A DNA stretch of 64,000 nucleotides from Alcanivorax hongdengensis A-11-3 (GTDB lineage: Bacteria; Pseudomonadota; Gammaproteobacteria; Pseudomonadales; Alcanivoracaceae), in contig NZ_AMRJ01000014.1 in the NCBI RefSeq assembly GCF_000300995.1, forward strand, positions 1 to 64,000, written 5' to 3'. This document shows, in pieces, positions 1 through 7,660 of this stretch; the first letter of the stretch is position 1; each line of letters opens with the position of its first letter. A program made the position numbers and the translations under genes. The notes beneath the pieces were generated by a model. That model saw only the letters and a program-made list of their open reading frames with translations, was not told where the DNA came from and ran no database searches.

Positions 1-336
1 GCACGTGGATACGGTGTTCTTCTCTCCCTACCTCGCAGCGCTCGCGCTGCCAAGTGACAAGCGATGCCTCGCAGGGGCCAGCTTGGTGCGCCGAAGGCGT
101 CCCGAAGGGATGACGAGCATGCTCGTCACACAAGTAGGTCATCGTCAGGCTCTTAAATACAGAAAGGCTGTCCCGAAAGGGGGGGGCTTTTTTGGGTTGA
201 GGATACGCTGATCTGCTCCCGCCTCCCGGCCTAAGTCAGTCATCACTCCCCGGATCTCATCAACACAGCCCCCCCTTGCCAACCCGGTCCAGCAGCGCCA
301 CCCTGTAAGCTCCCTTACCCATTTCGGGAGGCCACC
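1..336. other. Intergenic stretch with a string of small hairpins
   Basis: I see no convincing gene here. It carries a run of perfect small inverted repeats: 35-50 (6-bp stem, CTCG loop), 89-99 (CGCC-GAA-GGCG), 100-110 (TCCC-GAA-GGGA) and 111-128 (the palindrome TGACGAGCATGCTCGTCA). The last three abut with no spacer. A further TCCC-GAAA-GGGG lies at 171-182 and is followed by a short T run. The 68-codon reading frame across it encodes repeat-derived, basic sequence and has no visible ribosome binding site. Confidence 0.6.
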
Positions 337-561
337 ATGTTCCTTAGTGATACCACCTCGGGCCACCTGGTCGAAGTACTGGACCTGACCGAACTGATCA
401 ATCCACGACATGCCAGCATGATGGGCCGTTATCACTACGGCGAGGAAGCCCAGGATGCCGAGATCTTCGAGAAGCGGCAGTTACGCTTTCCTTCCGGCGA
501 AGCGTTGCCACGCTGCTGGACCGATGCGCATTACCGGGACCATGAATTACCCGGCGGATGA
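337..561 (+). CDS. Small conserved protein of unknown function
   Basis: The reading frame encodes 74 residues and starts at an ATG preceded by a good GGGAGG ribosome binding site about 6 nt upstream. It is mixed hydrophilic, has no signal peptide or membrane segment, and contains a compact acidic/aromatic stretch (GRYHYGEE, residues about 30-37) and a LRFPSGEALPRCW segment near residues 49-61. I have the impression of similar short proteins in pseudomonads but cannot name the family or a function. Its last 15 nt overlap the convergent lipid kinase gene. The codon use is ordinary and the RBS is good, so I treat it as real. Confidence 0.65.
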   Translation: MFLSDTTSGHLVEVLDLTELINPRHASMMGRYHYGEEAQDAEIFEKRQLRFPSGEALPRCWTDAHYRDHELPGG

Positions 562-1470
562 CGGGGCTGCAATTAACGGGCTGTCCGCGGGCAGATGCAG
601 CTTGAGCGCGGCATCATGCAGGCGCACCTGGAAGCGGGTGTCCTGAATCGGTTCACCGTCCAGATTCAGGTTCATGGTATCCGGCGTTTCAATGGTTAGA
701 CTGGTTAATCGCTGCCGCACGAACAGGCCTTCCTGCTCCGGATCCTCACGGGCTTCACGGTCAAACAGCTCGCGCACACCGGCAAGCAGATCCATTTGCG
801 CTGGCAGGATGGCCACATCCAGTAGTCCATCGTTGATCAGGGCGTCCGGGCACAACTTCTGGCCGCCGCCTGCCTGGCGGCCATTGCCCAGGCCCAGGGC
901 GAGAAACTCGCCATCCCACTCGAAATCCGGGCCGGAAAAGTGGCCGCGGGCCGGGCGGACTTCGGTGAACCGGGTCAGCCCGGTGAGCAGATAGGCGGCG
1001 CCACCCAGCATTTTTTTCAGATCTTCGGAGGTCTCCGTGGTGACCTCGGTGCCAAATCCGCCGGTGGCCATATTGAGAAAGTAGCTATCGTTGACCTGGA
1101 TAACGTCAACCGGTGTCGCGGGTTGTTCCAAAAGGGAGAGCGCCTGTAAGGGATCGCTATCAATGCCGGCGGCGGTGGCCAGGTCATTGGCGGTGCCCAG
1201 GGGAAGAATGGCCAGTGCCAGGTCGTCTTTACCGCTTTCCATCATGGCATGGCAGAGATTGCGCACGGAGCCGTCACCGCCGCCGGCAATCAGGGTGCGG
1301 AAACCCAGGGCGAGAGCCTCGCTGACGAAACGTTCGGCATCACCCGCTTCCCAGGTGACACGCACGGCCAGCTCCCAGCCTCGATCACGCAGAGTCATGA
1401 CTGCATCACGCACTGCCTCGTTGGTGGCCTGCTTGCCGTGAAGGATCAGTAGTGCACGCTTTTCACCCAT
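547..1470 (-). CDS. yegS: YegS-like lipid kinase (diacylglycerol kinase catalytic family)
   Basis: This 307-residue protein matches the YegS/DagK/BmrU family, which transfers the ATP gamma-phosphate to a lipid hydroxyl; YegS itself has phosphatidylglycerol kinase activity. The nucleotide-binding GGGDG motif is at residues 63-67, in the context IAGGGDGSVRN, followed by the PLGTANDLA segment near residue 92 that is typical of the family. The C-terminal beta-sandwich half is present, so the length is complete. The ATG at 1470 has an AGGAG site 7-8 nt upstream. It is monocistronic on the minus strand and converges with the small gene at 337-561. Lipid substrate in this organism is not shown by sequence. 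Confidence 0.88.
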   Translation of the reverse strand: MGEKRALLILHGKQATNEAVRDAVMTLRDRGWELAVRVTWEAGDAERFVSEALALGFRTLIAGGGDGSVRNLCHAMMESGKDDLALAILPLGTANDLATAAGIDSDPLQALSLLEQPATPVDVIQVNDSYFLNMATGGFGTEVTTETSEDLKKMLGGAAYLLTGLTRFTEVRPARGHFSGPDFEWDGEFLALGLGNGRQAGGGQKLCPDALINDGLLDVAILPAQMDLLAGVRELFDREAREDPEQEGLFVRQRLTSLTIETPDTMNLNLDGEPIQDTRFQVRLHDAALKLHLPADSPLIAAPSSAG

Positions 1471-1599
1471 GCTGCTCTCCTTGTTTGTTCTGTCAGCACT
1501 TTACCCATTCTTGGTGGGCGCCGGTATGGCAGGGTGCCGGTGTTTACAACAATTGATTTACGCATAGGCGCAGGCTTTCGTTCACATAGAGAAGCTGCC

Positions 1600-1644
1600 C
1601 CTTATCTTTGTAAACGAGAAAGATTATCGTTTGCAAAGATAAGG
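1600..1644 (+). promoter_or_regulatory. 18-bp inverted repeat overlapping the Shine-Dalgarno of the DUF2061 gene
   Basis: The left arm CCTTATCTTTGTAAACGA (1600-1617) and the right arm TCGTTTGCAAAGATAAGG (1627-1644) are complementary over 18 positions with one T:G exception, separated by 9 nt. The right arm ends in AAGG, the first half of the AAGGAGG ribosome binding site at 1641-1647; the ATG is at 1653. In RNA this would be a continuous 18-bp stem with one G-U pair. It could act as a translation-gating hairpin or, as DNA, as an operator. Which of these it is cannot be told from sequence. Confidence 0.6.
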
Positions 1645-1652
1645 AGGTTGCC

Positions 1653-1859
1653 ATGATCAAGACCTTGAGTTTCGGTGCCATGCATATCAGCGTTGCCTTT
1701 CTGGTGGTATGGGCGATGACCGGAGACTGGCGTATCGGTGGTGCGACGGCGTTGGTGGAGCCCTGTATCAATACGGTGGCCTACCATTTCCATGAAAAGG
1801 TCTGGAAGCGCCTGCGTACTGGTAGAAGCGGTCAATCGCAAGGGTTGCTGGTGGGATAA
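1653..1859 (+). CDS. DUF2061 family small inner-membrane protein
   Basis: The 68-residue protein has the layout of the DUF2061 family: one or two hydrophobic helices (residues about 5-22 and 28-42), the FGAMHISVAF start and the conserved EPCINTVAYHFHEKVW segment. Its molecular function is unknown in the family. The AAGGAGG site is 5 nt before ATG. The gene is isolated, lying between the divergently read yegS and a TetR gene on the same strand, and its leader contains the long inverted repeat described separately. The C-terminal 15 residues (basic, Gly/Gln-rich) are poorly conserved-looking tail. Confidence 0.8.
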   Translation: MIKTLSFGAMHISVAFLVVWAMTGDWRIGGATALVEPCINTVAYHFHEKVWKRLRTGRSGQSQGLLVG

Positions 1860-1931
1860 ACTCGGTGTTTACTCTGGGCGCGGGCTTGATTAAGCTAGGC
1901 CAAGGTATACATTGATAGGGGTAAATGTAAA

Positions 1932-2618
1932 GTGCAGACCGGAAGCAGCGACATCGATGCCATTCGCCAGGTGGTCAACCAGGTTCTGGAAGTCCATGCC
2001 CGGGAAGAAGGCGGGCAGCGCTCCCAGGCGCGGGCCGAAATCCTGATTCACTCCATGCAGGTTTTTGCCCAGCGTGGTTTGCAACGAACCACGGTGCAGC
2101 ATCTGTTGGATGCTTCCGATGTATCACGGCGCACGTTCTACAAGTATTTCCGCAACAAGATGGATGTGCTGGAAAGCATTTACCGTATTTTTATCGACAA
2201 TATGCTGCTGCATTTCCACAAGGAGATGAAGCAGGCCGCGTCAGCCCGGGACATTATCCGCAATACCTCCAAGGTCTATTTCGACTACCACGTCAGCATG
2301 GGGCCGATCATCAAGCTGATGATGGAAGAGGCCCGCTCGTCGTCGTCGGCCCTGGCCCCGCACCGTGAGCGGGCCCAGGGGATTGCCGCGGAGGTACTGA
2401 CCACTGAAATCAACCGTATTACCAACCGCAACTTTGATCCCCTGGTGTTCCGTACGGTGCTCTGGATTCTGGAAAACTATTCGCTCTACATCTTCGAAGA
2501 CGGCGGCTTTTCCCAGGAGCGGCTGGACCAGTGCCAGCGCACCCTGGTGGGCATTGCCGAATCCCTGGTACTGGGCGAGCCGTCCCCGGGCATGCTGGAG
2601 AGCGTTAGTCCGGCTTGA
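1932..2618 (+). CDS. TetR family transcriptional regulator
   Basis: The 228-residue protein has a classic TetR DNA-binding domain at residues about 32-78: helix-turn-helix with the signature TTVQHLLDASDVSRRTFYKYFRNK. The rest is an alpha-helical ligand and dimerisation domain of unknown specificity. The start is taken as GTG at 1932, the only plausible start upstream of the HTH, with a GGGG-rich site 11-15 nt before it; a 31-residue extension precedes the HTH. The 3' end overlaps the convergent methyltransferase gene by 14 nt. The neighbouring targets are unclear; the DUF2061 gene just upstream, with its palindromic leader, is a candidate, but this is inference. Confidence 0.85.
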   Translation: MQTGSSDIDAIRQVVNQVLEVHAREEGGQRSQARAEILIHSMQVFAQRGLQRTTVQHLLDASDVSRRTFYKYFRNKMDVLESIYRIFIDNMLLHFHKEMKQAASARDIIRNTSKVYFDYHVSMGPIIKLMMEEARSSSSALAPHRERAQGIAAEVLTTEINRITNRNFDPLVFRTVLWILENYSLYIFEDGGFSQERLDQCQRTLVGIAESLVLGEPSPGMLESVSPA

Positions 2619-3399
2619 TGAACTTCAGTGTCATGCGATCGCTCTCGCCGATGGCCAGATAGTGATCGCGGTTTTGGTCCTTCAAGCGCAATGTGGGTGG
2701 TAATGTCCAGACGCCGGCCGGGTGGTCGGTGTCGTCTTTGGGGTTGGCATTGATGTCACTTTTGGCCAGCAGCTCAAAGCCGGCCCGCCGGGCGGCGTCG
2801 ATCACATAAGCTTCGGTCATATAGCCATTATCGATCTGCCATTGCAGCGAGCGTCCCGGCGGTGCGCGATGCTCCACCACGCCCAGTATGCCTCCGGGTT
2901 TGAGCGCCCGGTAGAAGCTGGCAAACACGGCGTCCGTGTTACCGGCCTTGGCCCAGTTGTGCACGTTGCGAAACGTCAGTACCCGGTCGGCACTACCGGC
3001 GGGCGCAATCCGGGTGTGGGCCGGCGGGTAGAGGGCGCTGATACGGACCTGGTCGTACAGCGCGGGCCGGGCCTGCAGTTTCTCCCTGAACTGTTTGAGA
3101 GAGCGGCGGTAAAAAGGAATATCGCTGTCCGCGGGAAACTGGGCGGCATACAGGGTGCCCTGCTGACGCAGCAGGGGCGCCAGGATGGCGGTGTACCAGC
3201 CACTGGCGCCGGGCCAGACTTCCACCACCGTCATGTCTGGCTGCACATCGAAAAACGTCAGGGTCTGTTGCGGGTGACGATAGATGTCGCGGGCCTTGTC
3301 CGCGCCTGGGCGACTCTCGGCATGGATTGCCTCGCTGAGCGGGGAGGCCTGGGCAAGGGGGCACAGGCCCAGTAACAGGGCGAAGAGGAGCGCTTTCAT
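2605..3399 (-). CDS. Exported class I SAM-dependent methyltransferase-like protein
   Basis: The 264-residue protein begins with a clear signal peptide (MKALLFALLLGLCPLAQA, cleavage after residue 18) and then a class I methyltransferase-like fold. Motif I reads VVEVWPGASGWYTAIL, with WPGASG in place of the usual GxGxG. A later LKPGGILGVVEH segment is the usual strand-4/5 signature. It resembles the predicted periplasmic methyltransferases of COG4798; their substrate is unknown and SAM supply in the periplasm is unexplained. The ATG directly abuts the TAA stop of the TetR gene upstream, and an AGGAGG site lies inside that gene's end, so the two are co-translated. Confidence 0.8.
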   Translation of the reverse strand: MKALLFALLLGLCPLAQASPLSEAIHAESRPGADKARDIYRHPQQTLTFFDVQPDMTVVEVWPGASGWYTAILAPLLRQQGTLYAAQFPADSDIPFYRRSLKQFREKLQARPALYDQVRISALYPPAHTRIAPAGSADRVLTFRNVHNWAKAGNTDAVFASFYRALKPGGILGVVEHRAPPGRSLQWQIDNGYMTEAYVIDAARRAGFELLAKSDINANPKDDTDHPAGVWTLPPTLRLKDQNRDHYLAIGESDRMTLKFIKPD

Positions 3400-3981
3400 T
3401 TATGCCTCCTGTCGCAACCCCCGAATCAGTACCTGCATGTAATCCGAGGCTTGCTGTTCCAGACTGCCTTCACCGGTGAGGGCCCAGGTGTAGGTGGTCC
3501 CCACCACCAGATTGATCATCATCAGGATGGTATCGCGGGTTGGCAGGGCGACAAAGTAGCCGTCTTTGCGCAATTCGCTGAAAAAGGCATCCGCCACCGG
3601 CAGGTTCTGTTCCATCAATGCCAGATACTGGCGCTGGATATCGCCCATGAAGTCACCGGCTTCCTGGATCAGGACCCGTGAAAAATCCTGGTTGTTTTCC
3701 AGGAACCGGGCCACATGGCGACACAGCGTTTCCAGCCGTTGCAGGGGCGCGACATCGCTAAGCAGGGCGGCCAGAATCAGATCGCGGATCTGATTGAGGT
3801 TCTCCTCGACAATGGTCAGCAGCAGCGCATCCTTGCTGGCGAAGAACTTGTAGATAGTGGCCTTGCCGACGCCGGCCCGCTCGGCAATGGTCTTCACCTC
3901 GGCGCTGCGGAAGCCTTCGGTGGCGAAGACTTCCTGGGCGCTGATGAGGATGCGGGCGCGGCGCGGGTCCGTCGGGTTCAC
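3400..3981 (-). CDS. TetR family transcriptional regulator coupled to valS
   Basis: The 193-residue protein has an N-terminal TetR helix-turn-helix (residues about 10-56, with [22 protein letters not shown]) and an all-helical C-terminal domain resembling the AcrR-type C-terminal domains. The GTG start overlaps the valS TGA stop as GTGA, and the stop abuts the start of the exported methyltransferase. The three genes are therefore one minus-strand transcript with translational coupling. The regulated target and ligand are not visible; the downstream methyltransferase is the obvious candidate target, or the pair may serve a lipid or solvent response. Confidence 0.87.
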   Translation of the reverse strand: MNPTDPRRARILISAQEVFATEGFRSAEVKTIAERAGVGKATIYKFFASKDALLLTIVEENLNQIRDLILAALLSDVAPLQRLETLCRHVARFLENNQDFSRVLIQEAGDFMGDIQRQYLALMEQNLPVADAFFSELRKDGYFVALPTRDTILMMINLVVGTTYTWALTGEGSLEQQASDYMQVLIRGLRQEA

Positions 3982-6764
3982 AGGTATTTGATCTTCTCCA
4001 GCTGCTCGTCGAGGCGGGCCAGCTGGGAGCGGTAGTCATCCAGCTTGGCCTTTTCCTTTTCTACCACTGCGGCCGGGGCCTTATCCACAAAGCTGGGGTT
4101 CTTGAGCTTGCCTTCGGCGCGGCCCACTTCCTTGCGCAGCTTGTCGATTTCCCGGGACAGGCGCTCGATTTCCGCGTCCTTGTCGATCAGGCCGGCCATG
4201 GGGACCAGGATCTCCATGTCGCCTACCAGGGCGGTGGCTGACGCCGGCGCGGAATCTTCCGCGCTCAGCCAGGTGATCGATTCCAGCTTGGCCAGCTTGC
4301 TCAGGAACATCCGGTTGGCGTCCAGCAGGGCCTTGTCGCTGTCCTTGCCGTTATGCAGGTACAGCGGCAGCGCCTTGCCCAGGGGAATCCCCATCTCGCC
4401 GCGAATGTTGCGCACGGCGGTGATCACGGCCTTGATCCATTCGATGCCGGTTTCGGCCTGCTCATCCAGTTTGCCCGGCTCGGCGGCGGGGAAGGGCTGT
4501 AGCATGATGGTGTCGGGCTGATCGCCGGCGGCCGGTGCTTTGCCGGCCAGCGGCGCAATGCGCTGCCAGATTTCTTCGGAAATAAACGGCATGAACGGAT
4601 GCGCCAGGCGCAGGATGGCTTCCAGAACGGTCACCAGCGTGCGGCGCGTGCCGCGCTTTTGCGCATCGGAGTAGTCGTCGCTGTAAAGCACCGGCTTGGA
4701 TAGCTCCAGGTACCAGTCGCAGTACTCGTTCCAGATGAATTCATAGGCGGCATGGCTGGCCACGTCGAAACGGAAACTGTCCAGGGCGTCGCTGACCTCC
4801 TGCTCCGCCCGTTGCAGAGCAGAAATGATCCAGCGATCGGCGATGGACAATTCCACGTCGCCACTTTCTGCATGGATACCGCAATCCTCGCCTTCGGTGT
4901 TCATCATCACGTAGCGGGCGGCGTTCCAGATCTTGTTGCAGAAGTTGCGGTAGCCCTCGATGCGGCCCATGTCCCACTTGATGTCGCGCCCGGTGGAGGC
5001 CAGGGACAGGAAGGTGAAACGCAGCGCATCGGTGCCGTAGGCATTGATGCCATCAGGGAAATCCTTGCGCGTGCGCTTGGCGATCTGTTTTTCCTTCTGC
5101 GGCTGCATCAGGCCCTTGGTGCGTTTGTCTACCAGCTCCTCGAGCTGGATGCCGTCGATCATGTCCAGGGGGTCGAGCACGTTGCCCTTGGACTTGGACA
5201 TCTTCTGGCCATCGTTGTCACGCACCAGACCATGTACGTAGACCTTCTTGAAGGGCACCTCACCGGTGAACTTCAGGGTCATCATGATCATCCGTGCCAC
5301 CCAGAAAAAGATGATGTCGAAGCCGGTGACCAGCACGTCGGTGGGGTGGAAGGTGCGCAGGGTCTCTTCGTCGTCCGGCCAGCCCAGGGTGGAGAAGGTC
5401 CACAGGGCGGAGCTGAACCAGGTATCCAGTACGTCATCGTCCTGGCTCAGGGGGATGTCGCCCAGCTTGTTATCGGCGCGCACCTCTTCTTCCGTGCGGC
5501 CCACATAGACATTGCCGTCGGCGTCGTACCAGGCCGGAATACGGTGACCCCACCACAGCTGGCGGGAGATGCACCAGTCCTGCAGGTCACGCATCCAGGC
5601 GAAGTACATGTTTTCATAGTTCTTCGGCACGAACTGAATGTCGCCGTTTTCCACGGCAGCAATGGCGGGCTTGGCCAGCTCTTCCACGGCCACGAACCAC
5701 TGGTCGGTGAGGTAGGGTTCGATGACCACGCCGGAGCGGTCACCGCGCGGTACTTGCAGGGTATGGTCGGCGACTTTTTCCAGCAGGCCCAGGGCATCCA
5801 GGTCATCGACCACTTTCTTGCGGGCATCAACGCGATCCAGGCCGCGGTAGGCTTGCGGTACTTCATCGTTGAGAGCGGCATCGATGGTCAGGATGTTGAT
5901 CATCGGCAGGTCGTGACGCTTGCCCACTTCGTAATCGTTGAAATCATGGGCCGGGGTGATCTTCACACAGCCGGAGCCGAAATCCGGGTCCACGTAATCG
6001 TCGGCGATGATGGGGATTTCGCGGTCAGCCAGCGGCAGGCGAATGGTCTTGCCGATCATGTCCTTGTAGCGCGGATCTTCCGGATGCACCGCCACGGCGG
6101 TGTCGCCCAGCATGGTTTCCGGGCGGGTGGTGGCCACCACCAGGTGGCCGGAGCCATCGGACAGCGGGTAGCGGAAGTGCCACATGTGGCCCTGTTCTTC
6201 CACGTTTTCCACTTCCAGATCGGAGATGGCGGTATGCAGCTTCGGGTCCCAGTTGACCAGCCGCTTGCCGCGGTAGATCAGGCCTTCCTTGTGCAGGCGC
6301 ACGAACACTTCACGCACCGCGTTGGACAGGCCCTCATCCATGGTGAAACGCTCGCGGGTCCAGTCCACGCTGGCGCCCATGCGGCGCAGCTGGCGGGTAA
6401 TGGTGCCCCCGGATTCGCCCTTCCATTCCCAGACCTTCTCCAGGAATTTCTCGCGGCCCAGTTCGTGGCGGTTGGTGCCTTCCCCGGCCAGCTTGCGCTC
6501 CACCACCATCTGGGTGGCGATACCGGCGTGGTCGGTGCCCACCTGCCAGAGGGTGTTGCGACCCTGCATGCGGCGATAGCGCACCAGGGTATCCATGATG
6601 GTGTCCTGGAAGGCGTGGCCCATATGCAGGCTGCCGGTCACATTGGGCGGCGGGATCATGATGCAGAAGGAATCCCCCTGGCCGGAGGGCTTGAAATAAC
6701 CGGCCTTTTCCCAGTTTTCGTACCAGGATTGCTCAATGCGATCGGGTTGGTAGGTCTTGTCCAT
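3978..6764 (-). CDS. valS: Valyl-tRNA synthetase
   Basis: This class I aminoacyl-tRNA synthetase charges tRNA-Val with valine and hydrolyses mischarged threonine. The HIGH motif appears as HMGH at residues 47-50 ([13 protein letters not shown]) and the KMSKS motif as [11 protein letters not shown] in the middle of the protein; the editing domain with [17 protein letters not shown] and the C-terminal coiled coil (about the last 65 residues, rich in E/K) are present. I chose the ATG at 6764 (928 aa) rather than an in-frame TTG 24 nt upstream because family members begin with MDKTY-like sequence. It is in a minus-strand run after pepA and holC, the usual gammaproteobacterial order. Confidence 0.97.
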   Translation of the reverse strand: MDKTYQPDRIEQSWYENWEKAGYFKPSGQGDSFCIMIPPPNVTGSLHMGHAFQDTIMDTLVRYRRMQGRNTLWQVGTDHAGIATQMVVERKLAGEGTNRHELGREKFLEKVWEWKGESGGTITRQLRRMGASVDWTRERFTMDEGLSNAVREVFVRLHKEGLIYRGKRLVNWDPKLHTAISDLEVENVEEQGHMWHFRYPLSDGSGHLVVATTRPETMLGDTAVAVHPEDPRYKDMIGKTIRLPLADREIPIIADDYVDPDFGSGCVKITPAHDFNDYEVGKRHDLPMINILTIDAALNDEVPQAYRGLDRVDARKKVVDDLDALGLLEKVADHTLQVPRGDRSGVVIEPYLTDQWFVAVEELAKPAIAAVENGDIQFVPKNYENMYFAWMRDLQDWCISRQLWWGHRIPAWYDADGNVYVGRTEEEVRADNKLGDIPLSQDDDVLDTWFSSALWTFSTLGWPDDEETLRTFHPTDVLVTGFDIIFFWVARMIMMTLKFTGEVPFKKVYVHGLVRDNDGQKMSKSKGNVLDPLDMIDGIQLEELVDKRTKGLMQPQKEKQIAKRTRKDFPDGINAYGTDALRFTFLSLASTGRDIKWDMGRIEGYRNFCNKIWNAARYVMMNTEGEDCGIHAESGDVELSIADRWIISALQRAEQEVSDALDSFRFDVASHAAYEFIWNEYCDWYLELSKPVLYSDDYSDAQKRGTRRTLVTVLEAILRLAHPFMPFISEEIWQRIAPLAGKAPAAGDQPDTIMLQPFPAAEPGKLDEQAETGIEWIKAVITAVRNIRGEMGIPLGKALPLYLHNGKDSDKALLDANRMFLSKLAKLESITWLSAEDSAPASATALVGDMEILVPMAGLIDKDAEIERLSREIDKLRKEVGRAEGKLKNPSFVDKAPAAVVEKEKAKLDDYRSQLARLDEQLEKIKYL

Positions 6765-6864
6765 GCTCACCGCTTCTGAAACCAGCAAAAAATGAGGGCG
6801 AATTATAGCGAAGCGGGGCCGGTTCGTCGCGGGTCAGCAGGCGGTAAAGCGCAATCGGCGCCGG

Positions 6865-7236
6865 TCAGCGCTGGCGCAGGCGTGCCTTGAGGCGGGCGCG
6901 CAGTTGTTGTTCCAGTTTGGGCAGCGCCTGATCCACCAGTGCATCGACCATGCGGTCAAGCTCCTGCTCGGACAAACCCGGTGAAGCGGTGGGGGTCGCC
7001 GCCCGGGGTTGGCCGGCCGCCGGTGTTGCGGCGCTGGCCGGTGCCGGCGCGGCGGGTGAGCCCAGGAAGGGGTTGGCCCGCTCGGAGGCCAGTCGGCGAA
7101 TCTGTTCGGCTCGCTCGGGATGCGTGGTGGCCCGGGGCGTTGTGGCGCCTCCCCGGGTTTCCTCGTCCAGCAGCGACTGGATGTCATTGAGTTCGTCCAG
7201 AAGTGCCTGTTTTTCCTGGTCTTTATTCTGGTTCAT
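6865..7236 (-). CDS. Conserved hypothetical protein between holC and valS
   Basis: The 123-residue protein has an acidic, likely coiled-coil N-terminus (residues 1-30), an Ala/Pro/Thr-rich linker (about 55-85) and a helical, Arg-rich C-terminus (LSEQELDRMVDALVDQALPKLEQQLRARL). No catalytic motif or membrane segment is visible. It starts 4 nt after the holC stop, with ATG at 7236. A similar-size uncharacterised gene sits in the same place between holC and valS in pseudomonads, as I recall, so it is a conserved member of this operon. Function unknown; a structural or scaffold role is only a guess from the linker-flanked helices. Confidence 0.75.
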   Translation of the reverse strand: MNQNKDQEKQALLDELNDIQSLLDEETRGGATTPRATTHPERAEQIRRLASERANPFLGSPAAPAPASAATPAAGQPRAATPTASPGLSEQELDRMVDALVDQALPKLEQQLRARLKARLRQR

Positions 7237-7240
7237 GGGG

Positions 7241-7660
7241 TCAGCCCAGCTCGTGGGTGGTCACAGGGAAACCCCGTTCCCGGTAGAAACGGAACCGTTC
7301 CCGCCCTTTTTGTCGTTCATTGTCGGCACCACTGATCATTTCTGCGACACGCTGGAAACGCGAGGCAAAGTCCGGTACCTGGTCGGTCAGGTTGATCAGT
7401 ACGTCATGGTGTTCCCCCGGGTCCCCGCCATGGCCCAGCATGACCGGGGCATGGGCATCCCCGCATACGGCATGGGGCAGGAACCCGCTCTTGGGAGTGT
7501 GCCAGAAATGGTTGTCCAGCTCCCGGGCGTGGTTCTCATCCCGGCAGTGGATGTAAACCTGCCGTTGCTGGCGCAGGGCCTTGTCGGCGATGCGCCAGGC
7601 CAGGGCCTGACGCACGCCATCCCCGGCCTTGCTGCTCAGGTAGAAGGTGACCTCGGTCAT
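7241..7660 (-). CDS. holC: DNA polymerase III chi subunit
   Basis: The 139-residue protein is the chi subunit of the clamp loader complex, which links DNA polymerase III to SSB through the psi-chi pair. The family look is clear: MTEVTFYLSS at the start, QQRQVYIHCRDENHARELDNHFWH in the first half and a DVLINLTDQVPDFASRFQRVAEMI segment in the second. The ATG at 7660 overlaps the pepA TGA as ATGA, which fixes the start; the longer frame would run back into pepA. The next gene starts 4 nt after its stop. Confidence 0.93.
   Translation of the reverse strand: MTEVTFYLSSKAGDGVRQALAWRIADKALRQQRQVYIHCRDENHARELDNHFWHTPKSGFLPHAVCGDAHAPVMLGHGGDPGEHHDVLINLTDQVPDFASRFQRVAEMISGADNERQKGRERFRFYRERGFPVTTHELG

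Noticed and set aside
165..196. Possible terminator before the first gene
   Set aside because: The TCCC-GAAA-GGGG stem is only 4 bp, and the AGGCT/GGCTT flanks are direct, not inverted. The T run alone is not enough.
5..211. 68-codon frame at the left edge
   Set aside because: It reads through a series of hairpins, so the peptide is repeat-derived and no ribosome site is visible.
4752..6779. Long open frame on the plus strand opposite valS (675 codons)
   Set aside because: It is a shadow of valS: highly biased composition (His, Gly and Val rich), no ribosome binding site, and the opposite strand encodes an unmistakable synthetase.
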